Source of the DNA: Tolypeutes matacus
Taxonomy: Eukaryota > Chordata > Mammalia > Cingulata > Chlamyphoridae
Assembly (NCBI GenBank): GCA_026826555.1
Contig: JAKSZT010053928.1
Coordinates: forward strand, 44,961,311-45,025,310
DNA: 64,000 nt
Reading direction: 5' to 3'
Positions 11,894 to 23,654 of this stretch are shown here, in pieces. Position 1 is the stretch's first letter; each line of letters starts with the position of its first letter. The position numbers were made by a program, and so were the translations under genes. Under the pieces are notes generated by a model. It was not told the origin of the DNA and did no database searches. It saw only the letters and a program-made list of their open reading frames with translations.

Positions 11894-12520
11894 AAAAGTG
11901 AGGGAAAGATTAAGTCATTTCCAGATAAACAGTAGCTGAGGGAATTTGTCACCACTAGACCTGCCCTATAGGGGATGCTAAAGAGAGCTCTGCAGGCTGA
12001 GATGAAAGGACACTAGAAAATTGACTGAAGCTGCATGAAGAAATAAAGATCTCCACTGAGGGTAACAGCATGGGTAAATAGAAATGCTTACTGGAAGCGG
12101 CTGTGGCTCAATCAGAAATGCTTACTATTATATTTTTGGTTTGTAACTACACCTTTTACTTCCAACAGGCAAGTGCATGAAATATAATGAGAAATCAGTG
12201 ATTTGGGACTCACAATGTATAAACATGTAATTGTGGCAAGAACTACATAAAGGTAGGGGGAACAGAGGACTATAGGAACAAAGTTTGTGTATACTATGGC
12301 ACTTAAGTTGGTACCAAGGCAAACAAGAATGATATAGATTTAGGATGTTAAATTTAAGCCCCTCAAAATACTGGAGAATATGCAAGCTCATAGAGACAGA
12401 AATTTGAATACAGGTTGACAGGGTTTAGGGGCAAGAGGAATGGGGGATTAATGCAAAATTGGTATGGGGTTTCTGTTCGGGGAGATGGGAAAGTTTTAGT
12501 AATAGAAGGTGGTTAGAGTA
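11894..12520 (+). mobile_element. HAL1 3' part (resumed)
   Basis: Continues the HAL1 after the nested insert: 'aagtcatttccagataaaca', 'gccctataggggatgctaaa', 'tgaaaggacactagaaaatt' and 'ttggtttgtaactacacc' match the HAL1 3' region as I remember it. It is interrupted by the 21-nt SINE-head insertion at 12093-12113. Confidence 0.7.
12093..12113 (+). mobile_element. 21-nt SINE-head insertion without a tail
   Basis: GGAAGCGGCTGTGGCTCAATC, identical to the first 21 nt of the tRNA-derived SINE heads at 51678 and (minus strand) 27936 apart from one base in the latter. It sits between perfect 13-bp direct repeats agaaatgcttact at 12080-12092 and 12114-12126. No poly(A) and no SINE body follow. Removing the insert and one repeat restores the HAL1 sequence. 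See findings. Confidence 0.85.
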
Positions 12521-12935
12521 TTTTAAAAAAATTAGAATAAAGACTATAAGACTTTATATCAATATTAAATTTCTTGAATTGATGAACACTTAAGTAGTTA
12601 CCTAAGTGAAAAATTCTTGTTCTTAGGAAATGTACATGGCAGCAAGAAGTGTTCAAGGAGCATCATATATAAAACCTACACTCAATTGTTCAGAAAATGG
12701 ATAAATAGAAATAGACAGACCAATTTAGATAGATAGACAGATAGATAGATAGATAGATAGGTGGGTGGATAGAATGATATGGCAAATGTGGCAAAATGTT
12801 AACACTGGTGTATATGGGAATTTGGGGGGATTGGAGTATGTTAGAGTTCTCTGAATGGGGTTTGTAATATTATTTTTCTAACTATACTGTAAGTCTGAAA
12901 TTATTTCAAAATTAAAAATTAAAAAGAAAATAAAG
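12521..12935 (+). repeat. L1M 3' end with (GATA)n
   Basis: Old L1 3' UTR: 'tcttaggaaatgtacatggc', a GATA microsatellite at about 12725-12762, then 'gcaaaatgttaacactggtg' and the terminal 'ctgaaattatttcaaaatta' with an A-rich end. Confidence 0.7.
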
Positions 12936-13023
12936 AGCATAATTGCTAACCTTAAGAGGTATACTTATAACTCATTTGTCTTCCTTTTAATATAGGTACC
13001 AAGTAAAAGCTTCTCTCTCAGTA

Positions 13024-13105
13024 ATTGTGAAGTAAAAAGAAAGAAGGATGGAAGGAAAGGTTGAAGAGAGGGAGGGAGGAAGGAAAGCAGAGAGAAATTC
13101 AGTCA
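13024..13105. repeat. Purine-rich (GGAA/GA) tract
   Basis: Plus-strand A/G-rich stretch (AGAAAGAAGG..GGGAGGGAGGAAGG). Bases 12936-13700 otherwise hold nothing I can name. Confidence 0.7.
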
Positions 13106-13707
13106 TGTATCTGTTCCTGAAGCCTAAAATTCAACCAGCATGGAAAAAAAAAAAAGGATCTTTCATTCCAAGAATAGAGGTGATGAGCTCTAAAATACAA
13201 ATCCCCATGAAAGTCAGCAGTGAAGCAAAATTCCCAGAATAACTTAAAATCTTGGCAGTCCTTGGTTCACATATCTCAAGGACCAACAACAGTGGAATGG
13301 TGGAGTCTTTGTTTTGTCCCACTCAGGTCCCGTAGGGCTCTCAAAGACCCTGGGAGGCTAAGAGGTCCACCTACATGCCCATAGGCAATAAAAAGAAGGG
13401 AATCTGCTTCCATTGGCTGCACTGGGCTCTACAGCTATTCTTGACTGGACCTCATCTAGTTTAAATTATGACTAATCTAGGGAAACACAGGTGGATAGCT
13501 ATACGTAAGGCTGCACTCAAGCATAATTCTTAGGGGTTCTACAACCCACCTACCTTTGAGTTCTGGGCTGGAGGACAAGAAATGGAAAAGAGTGAGGGGG
13601 AAAAAGATTCACCAGGTCTTTATTTATTAGTCTCCACTGTCAGGTTAGATGTAAATTGTGACCTCTGGTCTAAAGAAAGAAGCTGGAAATTTCTGATGCT
13701 AAATGGG

Positions 13708-14513
13708 TGTGGAGGTTTGAGCATTTTGTGGATGCCAGAAAATTATGTTCTTAAACTAATCCATTCCTATGGGTGTGAAACCTATTGTAGATGGGATCTT
13801 TTGATTAGATTCAGCTAAGGTACCTTCCCTTTGATTAGATCACTTCAGCAGGGCATGACCCAGGGTGGGTCTTAATCTTCTTACTGGAGTCCTTTATAAA
13901 ATGGAGAAATAAAAAGCTGCAGTTACAGAAAAAAGGTGCAGAGACAGAAAGGAACCCAGAAGCTGAGAGATAAGGCCCCAGGAGGCAGAAGCTAAACTCA
14001 ACAGAATCTGGAAACTGAGAGGAAGCCACTTTAGCCAGAAGCTGAATGCAATGGAACCTGGAGGAGAGGGGAGAGATTGGCAGATGCCACCATTGTGTCC
14101 TGCCATGTGCCTGATCACCCACGGCTGCATCTCGGGGAGAAAGCAACCCCTGATGATGCCTTAATTTGGATATCTTTGTGGCCTCAGAACTGTAAGCTTA
14201 TAAGTTAATAAATCCCCGTTGTAAAAGCCAATCCTGGGAAAAAGATGTGGCTCAAATTATTGAGTGCCTGCTTCCCACATGGGAGGTCCCGGGTTCAGTC
14301 CCCAGTGCCTCCTTAAAATAAACAAAAAAAAAACAATAAGCAAACAAATGAAAAAACCAACTCAGGGGAGCCGATGTGGCTCAGTGGTTTAGCACCAGCT
14401 TCCCACATACAAGGTCCCAGTTCAATCCCTGGCCCCAGCACCTAAAAGAAAGAAAGAAAGAAAAAAGCCAATCCATTTCTGGTACATTGCTTGGCAGCCT
14501 TTAGGAAACTACA
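13708..14513 (+). mobile_element. Solo LTR, MaLR-like family (copy 2), interrupted by SINEs
   Basis: Shares blocks with copy 1: 'aatccattcctatgggtgtg', 'cagggtgggtcttaatc', 'gagtcctttataaaatgg' (TATA-like), 'gatgatgccttaatttgga', 'AATAAA' near 14207, and the end 'ggcagcctttaggaaactac'. Bases 14235-14462 are a later SINE insertion bracketed by a 12-bp duplication. No coding content. Confidence 0.75.
14235..14462 (+). mobile_element. Dimeric tRNA-derived SINE
   Basis: Two tRNA-like monomers in tandem. The left begins near 14236 (AAGATGTGGCTCAAATTATTG as box A region; GGGTTCAGTCCCC as box B). It is followed by an A-rich spacer and linker CCAACTCAG, then a right monomer at 14366 (GGGAGCCGATGTGGCTCAGTGG; B-like AGTTCAATCCC) with an (AAAG)n tail. 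The pair is flanked by aaaagccaatcc at 14223-14234 and 14463-14474, so it inserted as one unit into the LTR. Confidence 0.85.
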
Positions 14514-17200
14514 AACCCTGTTTTTGCAAATTAGAGGCAAATTTCTCATCTATAAATAGGGGACAGCAGCTCTTCATAGAAGATACCACTTCTTATATGT
14601 ACAATAAGATTAGAATAAAACTGTATTTAAAAGTTCTGTTTAAATATGTACCCTTATTTAAAAAACAAATACATGGTACTAATACTGCCATAAAATGGGA
14701 TCAGCTAGAAACGAGTCCTGAAATTTCTAGACCCTCTCCTTACTGCCTAACCTGGAGCCAATCCCCACAGCCCATCCAGCTCTTTCAGTCTCAACTGGTT
14801 AGTATATGCTTCTCCATTTCCTAATACTGTCAGGTTTCCGGGATTTCACTGACTTAGCACTAGAGTTTTCTGCCATTTAACAAATGCCTCTAAAAGGACC
14901 CTGGGGAACCGCCGGGCAGTTTGTGGAAACAAGAAACCCTTTGACATGACCTCTTTTCTGCTCTGAGAAAGGGCAGGGGGTCTTCAAATTGTAAAGCTGG
15001 CTCTCTTTTCCCCAATGCAAATGCAGACACTTAGGGATAATGATGTCCCTTAATCTACTCTGATGGCCACAGGCCTAGATCAACAAAGCTCACCAGTTAT
15101 GGTTTTGTGCTTAGAAAATAGGCTGAAAGGTTGAAAACAGACCACCATTGGTCCAAATGTGTCAACAGGCTCCTCCATGAATTTTCTGTTATCAGCTCTA
15201 TCTGGGCAGTAATCACAGAAAACAGAGTGCTAAGTGACAAAGAGAAAGACGTCTTGGAAGCTTAGAAAGCCTAAGAGGCTGGGCTGCCTTTGTAAACCCA
15301 AAGCTGTGTTTGTTACAGAAACTCCAAAGGGTCAGGGAATTGTAGTTTCAGCAGACATGACTGAGGTTCTCATCTCCTCATGAAAGAGCAGATATGATAC
15401 CTCGACTAGGTCTTTGGCCAGTAGTTGGCAGTCAAGTCAACTGTTTAAAGGCAAATGGGTCCTGCCTACAATACAGAACCATCCTGTGACAGGCTTTGGG
15501 GAAGAATTTCACAAGGTAAGGTTTGGGGGCTGCTTCAGTAAAGAGGAGCACAGTCACCACTGGTGGTGGGGATGATTGGATGTGGACATGGGGTGTTTCA
15601 CACCAATTAAGCTCAGATTCCAAAGGTTAGGAACACAACAACAGGTACCAATACCTCCCAGTGTGAGTGCCAGCCCACCTCCCCAAGGCCAAGGGTATAA
15701 CAGGGCAGGTGACATCGCTGTGGTCAAGTCTTAGCCTGCCACCCACCTCAAGAGAGGATGACGGAGGATGTCCTAGGAGAGCTGTTGGCTTGTTTCTCAC
15801 CTCTATCCAGCCAGGTAAGAAGGGCCTCTGGGAGAGCACTTGGGAGCTTCCCATACATGCCATGCCATGCTGCATGGGAGGAGCCTGTGATTGGGCAAAT
15901 GCCCTGAGGGTGGAGTCAGGCACAGGTATGTCGGGGGGATTCTGTTTGGACTCCCAGAGACTCCCTCGAGGGAATGATGGGTTGAGTTTCTCTTGGTGTA
16001 GGTATGGACCACATAGAAGGGACCCAACTGTGTCAGGCTTGGAAGGACTCTGCCCAAGAGGGCCACAGGAGGGTGGGCTGCTGGGAGCCAGGAGCTCAGA
16101 GGGAGACACATGACCAGTCTGAGGAGGCAGTGCCTATCAGTGATCCACAACAGGAAAGGGGGGCAGAGTGGGCACCCAAAGACCCACACAGAGGACCCAC
16201 CAGGGACAAGGTCCATTTTAGACTCCTAAGCAGCCCAGACAGCACCTAGTCACACAAGAGTTTTCTCACCCCTCTCAACTACACCCTCACCCAGCATGTC
16301 CTTGGAGGAACTTAAAGCAGCCTGGTTAGGGGGCTGGGGCAAGATGACAGATGGTGGGGAGGATGAGAAGACGACTTGCAAATTGAGGAAGCAGAAAAGA
16401 ACACACAGCTCTGCCCCACCTGGGGCTTCTCAGGCAAAACAGCACTTAGCGGGGGCAGAGAAGCTGAACTTGAAACGATGCTCAGAAATTTGATTATTAA
16501 ACCAGAGTAATATTTTAATTATTGTACTCAGATTTTTCTTGTAGTTAAAAGTAACAGAAAGGATTTTTAAAATTATTATTATTTAAGAGTTAGAGGGTCT
16601 ACCCCAAATTATATCTAAGGGGCAAAGAAGAATAACTCCACAGTTCAAGGGAGAAAAAAGGTGCTTTTTGCTTGTATTTCATGGAATCTCACTCTTTCAA
16701 CTTAATGATTATAGCTACAAGAGGTGATATTAGTGGTACATGGATGAACATTTTAAACTCTAATAGTTAAAAATCTAACTATATATGGATTAGAAAAACG
16801 TAAGTCATGGACATTAACTACTTGGGGCAAACCTAAAGTTGTTATTAAAAAAAAAAAAATAAGTCCATTAAAAATATTAGGTAAGAGTGTAGATTTGGTG
16901 TAGAGTGACTGAAGCTTGGAAAGTGATGCTAAAAGAAGGGGCTGGTGGAGAGCCCTGGTTTTTACAAGGGAGGACACTGAGCAAGGGTTTCAACATGTCC
17001 TTCCACCAGGCATTCTGGTGGCAGAGCCAAGGCTGGCAGCCTTGAGGCCACTCCCCTTTTCCACAACCTTCCATCAGTGGGGAGGGATATAGAAAGGCAA
17101 AATGCTTCTGAGCAGCAAAAAACGCAGATGCATAAAGTGCTGGCTAGAGAGTGGAAAAGCAGGAACAGCCAGATAGTTTTGGAGACAATGTAAAATGCTG
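14514..17200. other. No gene or identifiable repeat
   Basis: Bases 15620-16250 are GC-rich and carry overlapping open frames of 137-160 codons on both strands, with no family features and no splice context; I consider them chance. A 13-base A run sits near 16848. Confidence 0.55.
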
Positions 17201-17204
17201 CAGC

Positions 17205-17825
17205 TACTCTAGATATCGGTTTGGTGGTTCCTTAGAAAGTTGAACATAGAACTACCAAATGACCCGGCAATCCCAAATTATTCCTAGGTTAATATCCACA
17301 CAAACAGTAAGCAAGGACTTGGACAGACATCTATATGCCAATGTTCACAGAGGTATTATTCACAATTGCCAAAAGATGGAAGCAACCCAAGTGTCCCTCC
17401 ACAGATGAATGGATAAACAAAATGTGGTATATACAAACAATGGAATGTTCTTCAGTTGTAAAAAGGAATGAAGTACTGGCACATGCGACAACACAGATGC
17501 ACCTATCATGTTGAGTGAAATAAACCAAACACAAAAGGACAAATATTGTATGATGCCATTTACATGATATATCTAGAATATGCAGATTCACAGTAAAAAA
17601 AGCAGATTACAGGTTATCAGAGGCAGAGAAATGGGGAGTTAGTGCATAATGAATACAGTTTTCTGTCTGGGGCAATGAAAAGTTTTGGTAATGGATGGTA
17701 GTGATGGTAGCACAACACTGCAAATGTAATTACTATCACAAAATTGTACATATGAAGGTAGTTAAAATGGGGGAATTGGGGGTTGTACATATATTACCAC
17801 AATAAAAGTTAAAATAAAAAAAATG
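17205..17825 (+). repeat. L1M 3' end (ORF2 tail plus 3' UTR)
   Basis: Recognisable degraded ORF2 C-terminus coding sequence ('cacaattgccaaaagatgga', 'tgaatggataaacaaaatgt') followed by the L1M 3' UTR ('aaaagttttggtaatggatg', 'taaaatgggggaattggg') and an A-rich end. Inactive. Confidence 0.8.
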
Positions 17826-18114
17826 TAGATGTATGACACTCTGTGGGTCTGAGAGTTGGACTGGAAAGCTGGTGTAAAACCAGTTACACTTACTGTTCTC
17901 TCATTTTGCAAAAGTCCAGGGGAAGGAAAGCTTCCATATAAACTTTACTTTCAACCTGTGCAAATGATGACTGCAAACTCTTCCAGAAACACCAGGCAGG
18001 AAGTTCCTTCATCCTATCTAACCTGCAATTCCCTTAGTCCCTGGGAATTTCTCAGGCTGTCCAGAAAAACCATCCTTTACTGGGGGATACTGTGCAAAGC
18101 TCCCCAGAGTATGG

Positions 18115-18260
18115 GAGGCAGGAGACCTGAGTGCAAACTGTGGCACTCCTGAAGCTGCCTTGATAATCCTGGGCAACATACTTTATGTTCTTTTTGCAAC
18201 TTCAGTTTCTTCAGGTATAGAATGAGGGACTTGAGGACTTTCTGGTCCCTGAAGCCCTGC
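18115..18260 (+). repeat. MIR SINE
   Basis: Matches the MIR core order: 'gacctgagtgcaaactgtgg', 'aatcctgggcaacatacttt', 'cagtttcttcaggtatagaa'. Confidence 0.65.
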
Positions 18261-20215
18261 CTTGTCTCAAGATGGGGCTGACTCTAGAACAATTCCTGTT
18301 CCAGAGCTTTCCCACAGGATCCACTTAAGGCTGGGCTTCAGCTGAAAACCCTCAGCATACCTGGAGCATTTGACACTGAAGTGGAACATTATTTTAACAC
18401 TGCTTCCTTTAGATCAAAGATTATTTTGATAATAATCAATAAGTGAAATGAATAACGGCCAGAAAAGAAATGTAGTCAGTGAACCTCTTCTTTTCTGAAT
18501 TTTGTATATGTGATCAAATTAATAAAGAATAAATTAAAAATGTTACTGTATTAAAAGGGGGGGGAAATTAATAGATTAACACTTTTAATCATTTTAGTGC
18601 ATCCTTTGAAAAAAAGGGAAAAAAGTTAAACTTGAATACTGTCCTCTCTCAATGATGAATGATAAAATTACAGTTACTGTTTTCAAGTCTTAATTTCTGT
18701 AAATCTCTGACACCAGCAAAATTTGGTATTCTCCATATATTCATGTTAATGGACAGTATAGCCAGATTTTCCAATCTATCTTTACTCATAGTTGATCAAG
18801 GAACACTTTTTGTTAATTTCAAAGAGTTCCTTTCATATGAAGTAAGACAGATACATAAGAGCACCCAAGACAAAGTGGCAGGCAGAGCACATGCCAAAAC
18901 TGGTTATTACAGCATGGCAGGATGGAAAGTAATTGCTTTCCTGCAATTTCCAACTTTTCCACATGTAATTATTTTATAGTCAGGAAAACAAAAAGAACAC
19001 TTGTTTCCAAAATCACATTTGACAGCTCTAAAGCTACATTTCACATGAAGTAATCATGCAGAAATTTTGGAGGTGGGATAACTGAAGACAGCCCGGTTTC
19101 GTGGGTGAACTTGGTGAGCTAGGAGGAGAAAACTGGAAAACTGCATGTGAGCCAGCCCACTCCACAGGATAGCATACGTCTTTATCTTTCTTCCCGAGAG
19201 AAGAGCCCCCTCACCCCCACCCCAAACCCACACTCCTGCCAGCCTCTGGGCTAGGAACAAGAAGGGAAGCATGAATTTGATGGGCTATGCTCACAGTGAC
19301 ATGCTCCCAAGCATGGGCAGCAGGGAGCGAGGAGGTAGGGGATGGGGTGGGGGTGACTGGCTCCTTTAATTGGATTCTGAATTATAAAAAAAACCACAAG
19401 ATCAGGTCACTGTGTAGTGGACAGAGACCACAACACACAGTCCAGGATTGAAAAAACTTGATTTGGTGTTTAATTTACTATAAAAGAATAAATAAAAATT
19501 ACTCTATGGTAGTATTTGGAGGTGTCCCCCTCTATGGAACCTAATTAATAATAATAAGCACCTCTTTGGGGGACCCTAGGACAGCATAATAGACTCAGGT
19601 GGGTCACAGACGTGTCCTCTGATGTCATCCAAGATCCTGATGCAACGTCTATGAAGGAGGCTGAGACCATGTAAGACATAAGTTAATGTGCCAGGAAGCT
19701 GTCATGGCTGCAATGATTATAAGCAGGGTAAACAGCAGTGCTTCAAAGAGACTGAGGACTTTTTGAATATCTTAATGCCTGGAGGCTCTTCACCAGTGAA
19801 TAGCATTCAGCCTCACAGAATGGATGGCAGAGATGGGCCTGTGCTTTATTATTCAAAGAGTGAGGAAAGGGGAGTGTTTGTCTCTGCCTAGGAGCCGCCT
19901 TTTCCAGGCAGTCCAGGCCCTGGAGGCTGGCCAGGGAATGCTATGTGCCACTTAAAGGAAGGAGTCCCCCTGGCTCTGCTATCCAGCATTCCTGTGCTGT
20001 GAACATCCTGGGGCAGCACACCTCCCACATGGAGTGCACACGAGAGCCATGTCTCACTCGGCATGTAATGAGTGCACCTGGCTTCACCTAGAGAGGGAGA
20101 GTCTCGGTCAGTTCAGGAGGGAGTGAGAGGCAAGAACAAAGAGGATCCTCTGTGGCAAAGAAGAGATTTCATCAGTACAGATGACTGCTGTCTGCGTAAA
20201 GGGCAAACAGGAACA
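18261..20215. other. No gene or identifiable repeat
   Basis: AT-rich intronic sequence to about 19050, then G-rich patches (19320-19355). A 106-codon open frame at 18659-18979 and a 72-codon minus frame at 19054-19272 show no protein features. Confidence 0.55.
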
Positions 20216-20239
20216 TGCATACTGCCATGCAGAGGGTTG

Positions 20240-20309
20240 CATGTGTGTGTGAATGAGTGTGTGTGTGCATGTATGAGTGTGAGAGTATGAATAAGTGGGT
20301 GTGAGAGTA
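20240..20309. repeat. GT/GA-rich simple repeat, left part
   Basis: Degenerate TG/GA repeats (gtgtgtgtgaatgagtgtgt..). The tract resumes at 20899 on the far side of the LTR, which shows the LTR landed within it. Confidence 0.8.
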
Positions 20310-20898
20310 TGACAGTTTGAAGCTGGGTGGACCCCAGAAGAGCATCTCCTTAGAGCTAATCCATTCTTCTGTGGGTAAACCTATCGTAGATGGGAACTTT
20401 TGATTAGATCACTTCAGTAGGGCATGACCCAGAGTAGGTCTAAATCCTTTTACTGGAGTCCTTTGTAAACGATGGAATAAATGGCTCAGACAGAGAGGAA
20501 AAGCCACAGAGACAGAGAAAAGGAACACAGGAGCTCAGAGAGGAACCCAAGAGAGAGAAAAGCTATAAATGGAGCAGCCCAAAGCAGAACTATTAACGAG
20601 GAACGGAAGAGAGGGGAGAGGGGAATAGACCGGTATTGTGCCCTGCCATGATCACCCACAGCTGAGCTAGGGGTGAAAGTGGGCCTGGAGGAGAAGGCTG
20701 AGCCACCACTGTGCCTTGACATGTGGCCAGAGTCCAGGATCACCAGCAGCTGACCTTTGCTGAGGTAGCCTCTCTGATGATGCCTTGATCTGAGTGCTTT
20801 CATGGTCCCAGAACTGTAAGCTTTTAATTTAATAAAGTATTATAAGAGCAACCCATTTCTGGTATATTGCTCCCAGTAGCTTTTAGCAAACTGAAATA
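20310..20898 (+). mobile_element. Solo LTR, MaLR-like family (copy 3)
   Basis: Same family as the copies at 2.7 and 13.7 kb: 'cagtttgaagctgggtggac', 'ctaatccattcttctgtggg', 'cttttactggagtcctttg', 'gatgatgccttgatctgag', AATAAA near 20832, end 'gcttttagcaaactgaaata'. The two ends also show an inverted CAGTTTG / CAAACTG, so a DNA-transposon origin is a less likely alternative. Confidence 0.7.
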
Positions 20899-21035
20899 GA
20901 GAGTGAGTATGCATGTGTGTTAGAGTGTGTGCATGTTCATGTGTGTGTGAGAGAATATGTTTGAGAGTGAATGTGTGAGACTGAGTACATGTGCGTGTGA
21001 GGGAGTGTGTTTGTGCACGCAGTGTGCATGTGTTG
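20899..21035. repeat. GT-rich simple repeat, right part
   Basis: Degenerate TG/GAGA repeats continuing the tract at 20240-20309. Bases 21040-21950 hold nothing I can name. Confidence 0.75.
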
Positions 21036-21954
21036 GAGCACCCCACAGGATCTGAAAATGAAAAGTCCCCTCTCGCGTGGACATTTTACATTTTGCAACT
21101 GACAACAGCCTTGGAGAAAGGGAGGTGCTCTCTAAGTTTTGTATCTGGGGACTTCTGGCTTAACTCACCTACCTAGATTCAAGAGCAGAAGAGTGAAAAG
21201 AATACTAAATGAGGGGTCTGTAGACTCATGTGTAGCAGGTGCTAAATGATAGTTCAGTGAATGAATTAGTCCAGGTTCTGCTAATTGCCAGCTTTGGGGA
21301 ATCAGTTACCTTCTCAAGATTTAGCTGCTTCCTTGGAAAACAAGGTTAACTATTGTTTAAACAATGGTCCGCAGGGTTGGGTAAACAGTGCAAGGTAGTT
21401 TCTTGGCACTTAAGTGTCCAGAAAATGTTAGTTCTATTTCCTTATAATAGGAAGGAGGTGGCTGAGATGATGCTAAATACAATTTTTAATTTACTGTATC
21501 ATTGGATCATCCTAGTTTTCTGATCTATTATATTTGGTTGTTTGGTTTGGTTTGTCAGAATTAGATTTCATTCTGATATCATGAAAGCACTTGATCAATT
21601 AGAATCTAATATACTGTGTTATGAAAGATTATGTACAGGGTTATTACAATACTGTCCAAATTATAATGTTTCCTCATGCAACAAGGAAATCAAACCTTCA
21701 TCTACTATCAGAATCTTTATCCATTTAGGATATCAGTAAGGCTAGTGGAAAAACTAGTGGGATAACTGTTGGGAGTGAGAGATACAATTCTACATTTTAA
21801 AAATGTATTGGGGGCATGAGGGCTCAGCAAGCACCGTGCACACAGTTCTTTTCTGTGTATATGTCAAATATTCACTGAGACCCAAGCCCCACCCCCCTGT
21901 TACTGATCTCAAGTAATCTGGCCTTTTCTGGGGAGCCATCCACCTTTATGTAAA

Positions 21955-22135
21955 ACTTAGTAGTCAGTTTGGGGTCAAGGGTTAAGCAGTCTGGCTTTTT
22001 ATTCCAGCTTTGTGACTAACTTCTTCTGGGACCTTGGGCAAGCAAGGTCCTAAGTTTCAGTTTTCTTATCTGTAAAATAAGGGGATCTTAAACCTGTCCT
22101 ATTAATCACATAGGATTGTTAGGGGAAACAAATGA
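21955..22135 (+). repeat. MIR SINE
   Basis: Good MIR order: 'agcagtctggctttttattc', 'gaccttgggcaagcaaggtc', 'ttttcttatctgtaaaataa', 'attgttaggggaaacaaatg'. Confidence 0.8.
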
Positions 22136-22224
22136 GGTGGGGGATGGTGCCAACACCTCAAAGGGCAGGTTGGACTTTTTTTTTTTTTTTTAATTACATG
22201 AAGGGGCCATTCCATAATCCCACC

Positions 22225-22228
<4 letters not shown>

Positions 22229-22308
<80 letters not shown>
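22229..22308. repeat. Compound (TC)n(AC)n microsatellite
   Basis: About 22 TC units (22229-22272) pass directly into about 18 AC units (to 22308). Open frames reading SLSLSL/THTHTH or ERERER/VCVCVC are translations of this repeat, not proteins. A T-run precedes it at about 22176-22190. Confidence 0.97.
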
Positions 22309-22312
<4 letters not shown>

Positions 22313-23324
22313 CTATGTGTTTGAAAGAGCCCCAACCCAGCACTTTGTTATGGCAGAGATGGGCTTCATGTACCACAGAAGGCGCAATGCCTCTGTGTGG
22401 GGTAGGGTAAACCCCTTATCACCAAGGAGACTTTTGCCCTTGATACTGGGCTGTCGATCTCAGAGCAATAGTGCAGGCTTGCTTCTGCTGCTTCATTCAG
22501 GTGCGGCCCATTTCTAGTTTTAAATTCTGGTGCGCAAGGCTGTGCTTGCTAAATTTCCCTTCCAAGTCACTCAGCCAAGCACCATACGCATTAGTATCCA
22601 CGACTTCCTGATGATGGATGTGGCACTTTGCAATAATGTGCGTAATATCTCCCCTCAGAATAGCAAATGTCAACACACCTTTGTTGTAAGGCTGGAACCT
22701 GACGTGATAAACCAGCCTGTTTAAAACAGAAGATTCTCTCTCTTGGGCTTCCTCCTTTGCCTGCTACCTTCAAACTGAAAACTACCTTCTAAATTCCAGG
22801 CACAATCTCACTGCACTTTTAGAAGAAGCTAGAGTGTATACTGAGATTCTGATTTTGTCACAGCAGTGAAAGTTTCCTCCAAAGGCCTTAGGTGAAGGAC
22901 TGACTCTAAGAGGGAAGCTAAAACACCCTCCCCTTGATATAAATCACATGCCTCTTATAATGGCTCTGCTTCATTCCTGAGTTTTTGAAAACATTAAAAT
23001 AGCAAAATAAAAACGATCAGTTTAATTAGAGCACATTCTAATATAAAACACTGCAAATAAATATATTTAGAAAGTGAAAGCCACCCAAGTGTCTAATTCA
23101 GAAGCAGCAGTTTGAAAACAGGAACAATTAAATTGCACTGGGAAAGTCAAGCTGAGATCTCACACTTGTCAATCCTTTTGGAAAATTTCTTTCACACCTT
23201 TCCTGTCTTATTCTCCCTCACATAATCAAAACACTGCTCCCATTTCTGAGTCACAGCCCAGGTTCCCAAGCTGTGCTCCAAAGCCCAAGGTTCACTGTCA
23301 CTTGCCCTAGGGAGGTACAGCAAA

Positions 23325-23425
23325 AAGGTATAAGATCTGGAGGGAGGAAATCTGGGTTTGCGTCACAGCTCTGCCACTTACTAGACATGTACCCTCGGGC
23401 AAGTGGTTTTGCCCACCTGAAGCTG
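23325..23425 (+). repeat. MIR SINE
   Basis: 'aatctgggtttgcgtcacag', 'ctctgccacttactagacat', 'gtaccctcgggcaagtggtt' match the MIR core. Bases 22310-23320 hold nothing I can name. Confidence 0.7.
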
Positions 23426-23654
23426 GGTTCTGCAGGTCGTAAGCATCTTCACTCCCAGAGAGGTCCACAGGATCCATGAGACAATGTGGGTAAATATTGC
23501 ATCATGGTTAGGCTTCTTCTCAGGGCTTCTCAACCTTGGGCTCTACGCTAGCTGAACCTTGCCATCACATGCCTATGGTTAGCTATTTTTGTCTCCAGCC
23601 TTGGTTTGAGAGACTCTCTTGCGCATAAAAATGCCATCCTGCCATTAACTACAG

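Noticed and set aside
15627..16249. Overlapping 137-160-codon open frames on both strands
   Set aside because: GC-rich segment with few stops by chance; no protein family features, no splice signals in register, and opposite-strand frames are equally long.
22102..22410. Open frames with SLSLSL / THTHTH / VCVCVC
   Set aside because: Translation of the (TC)n(AC)n microsatellite.
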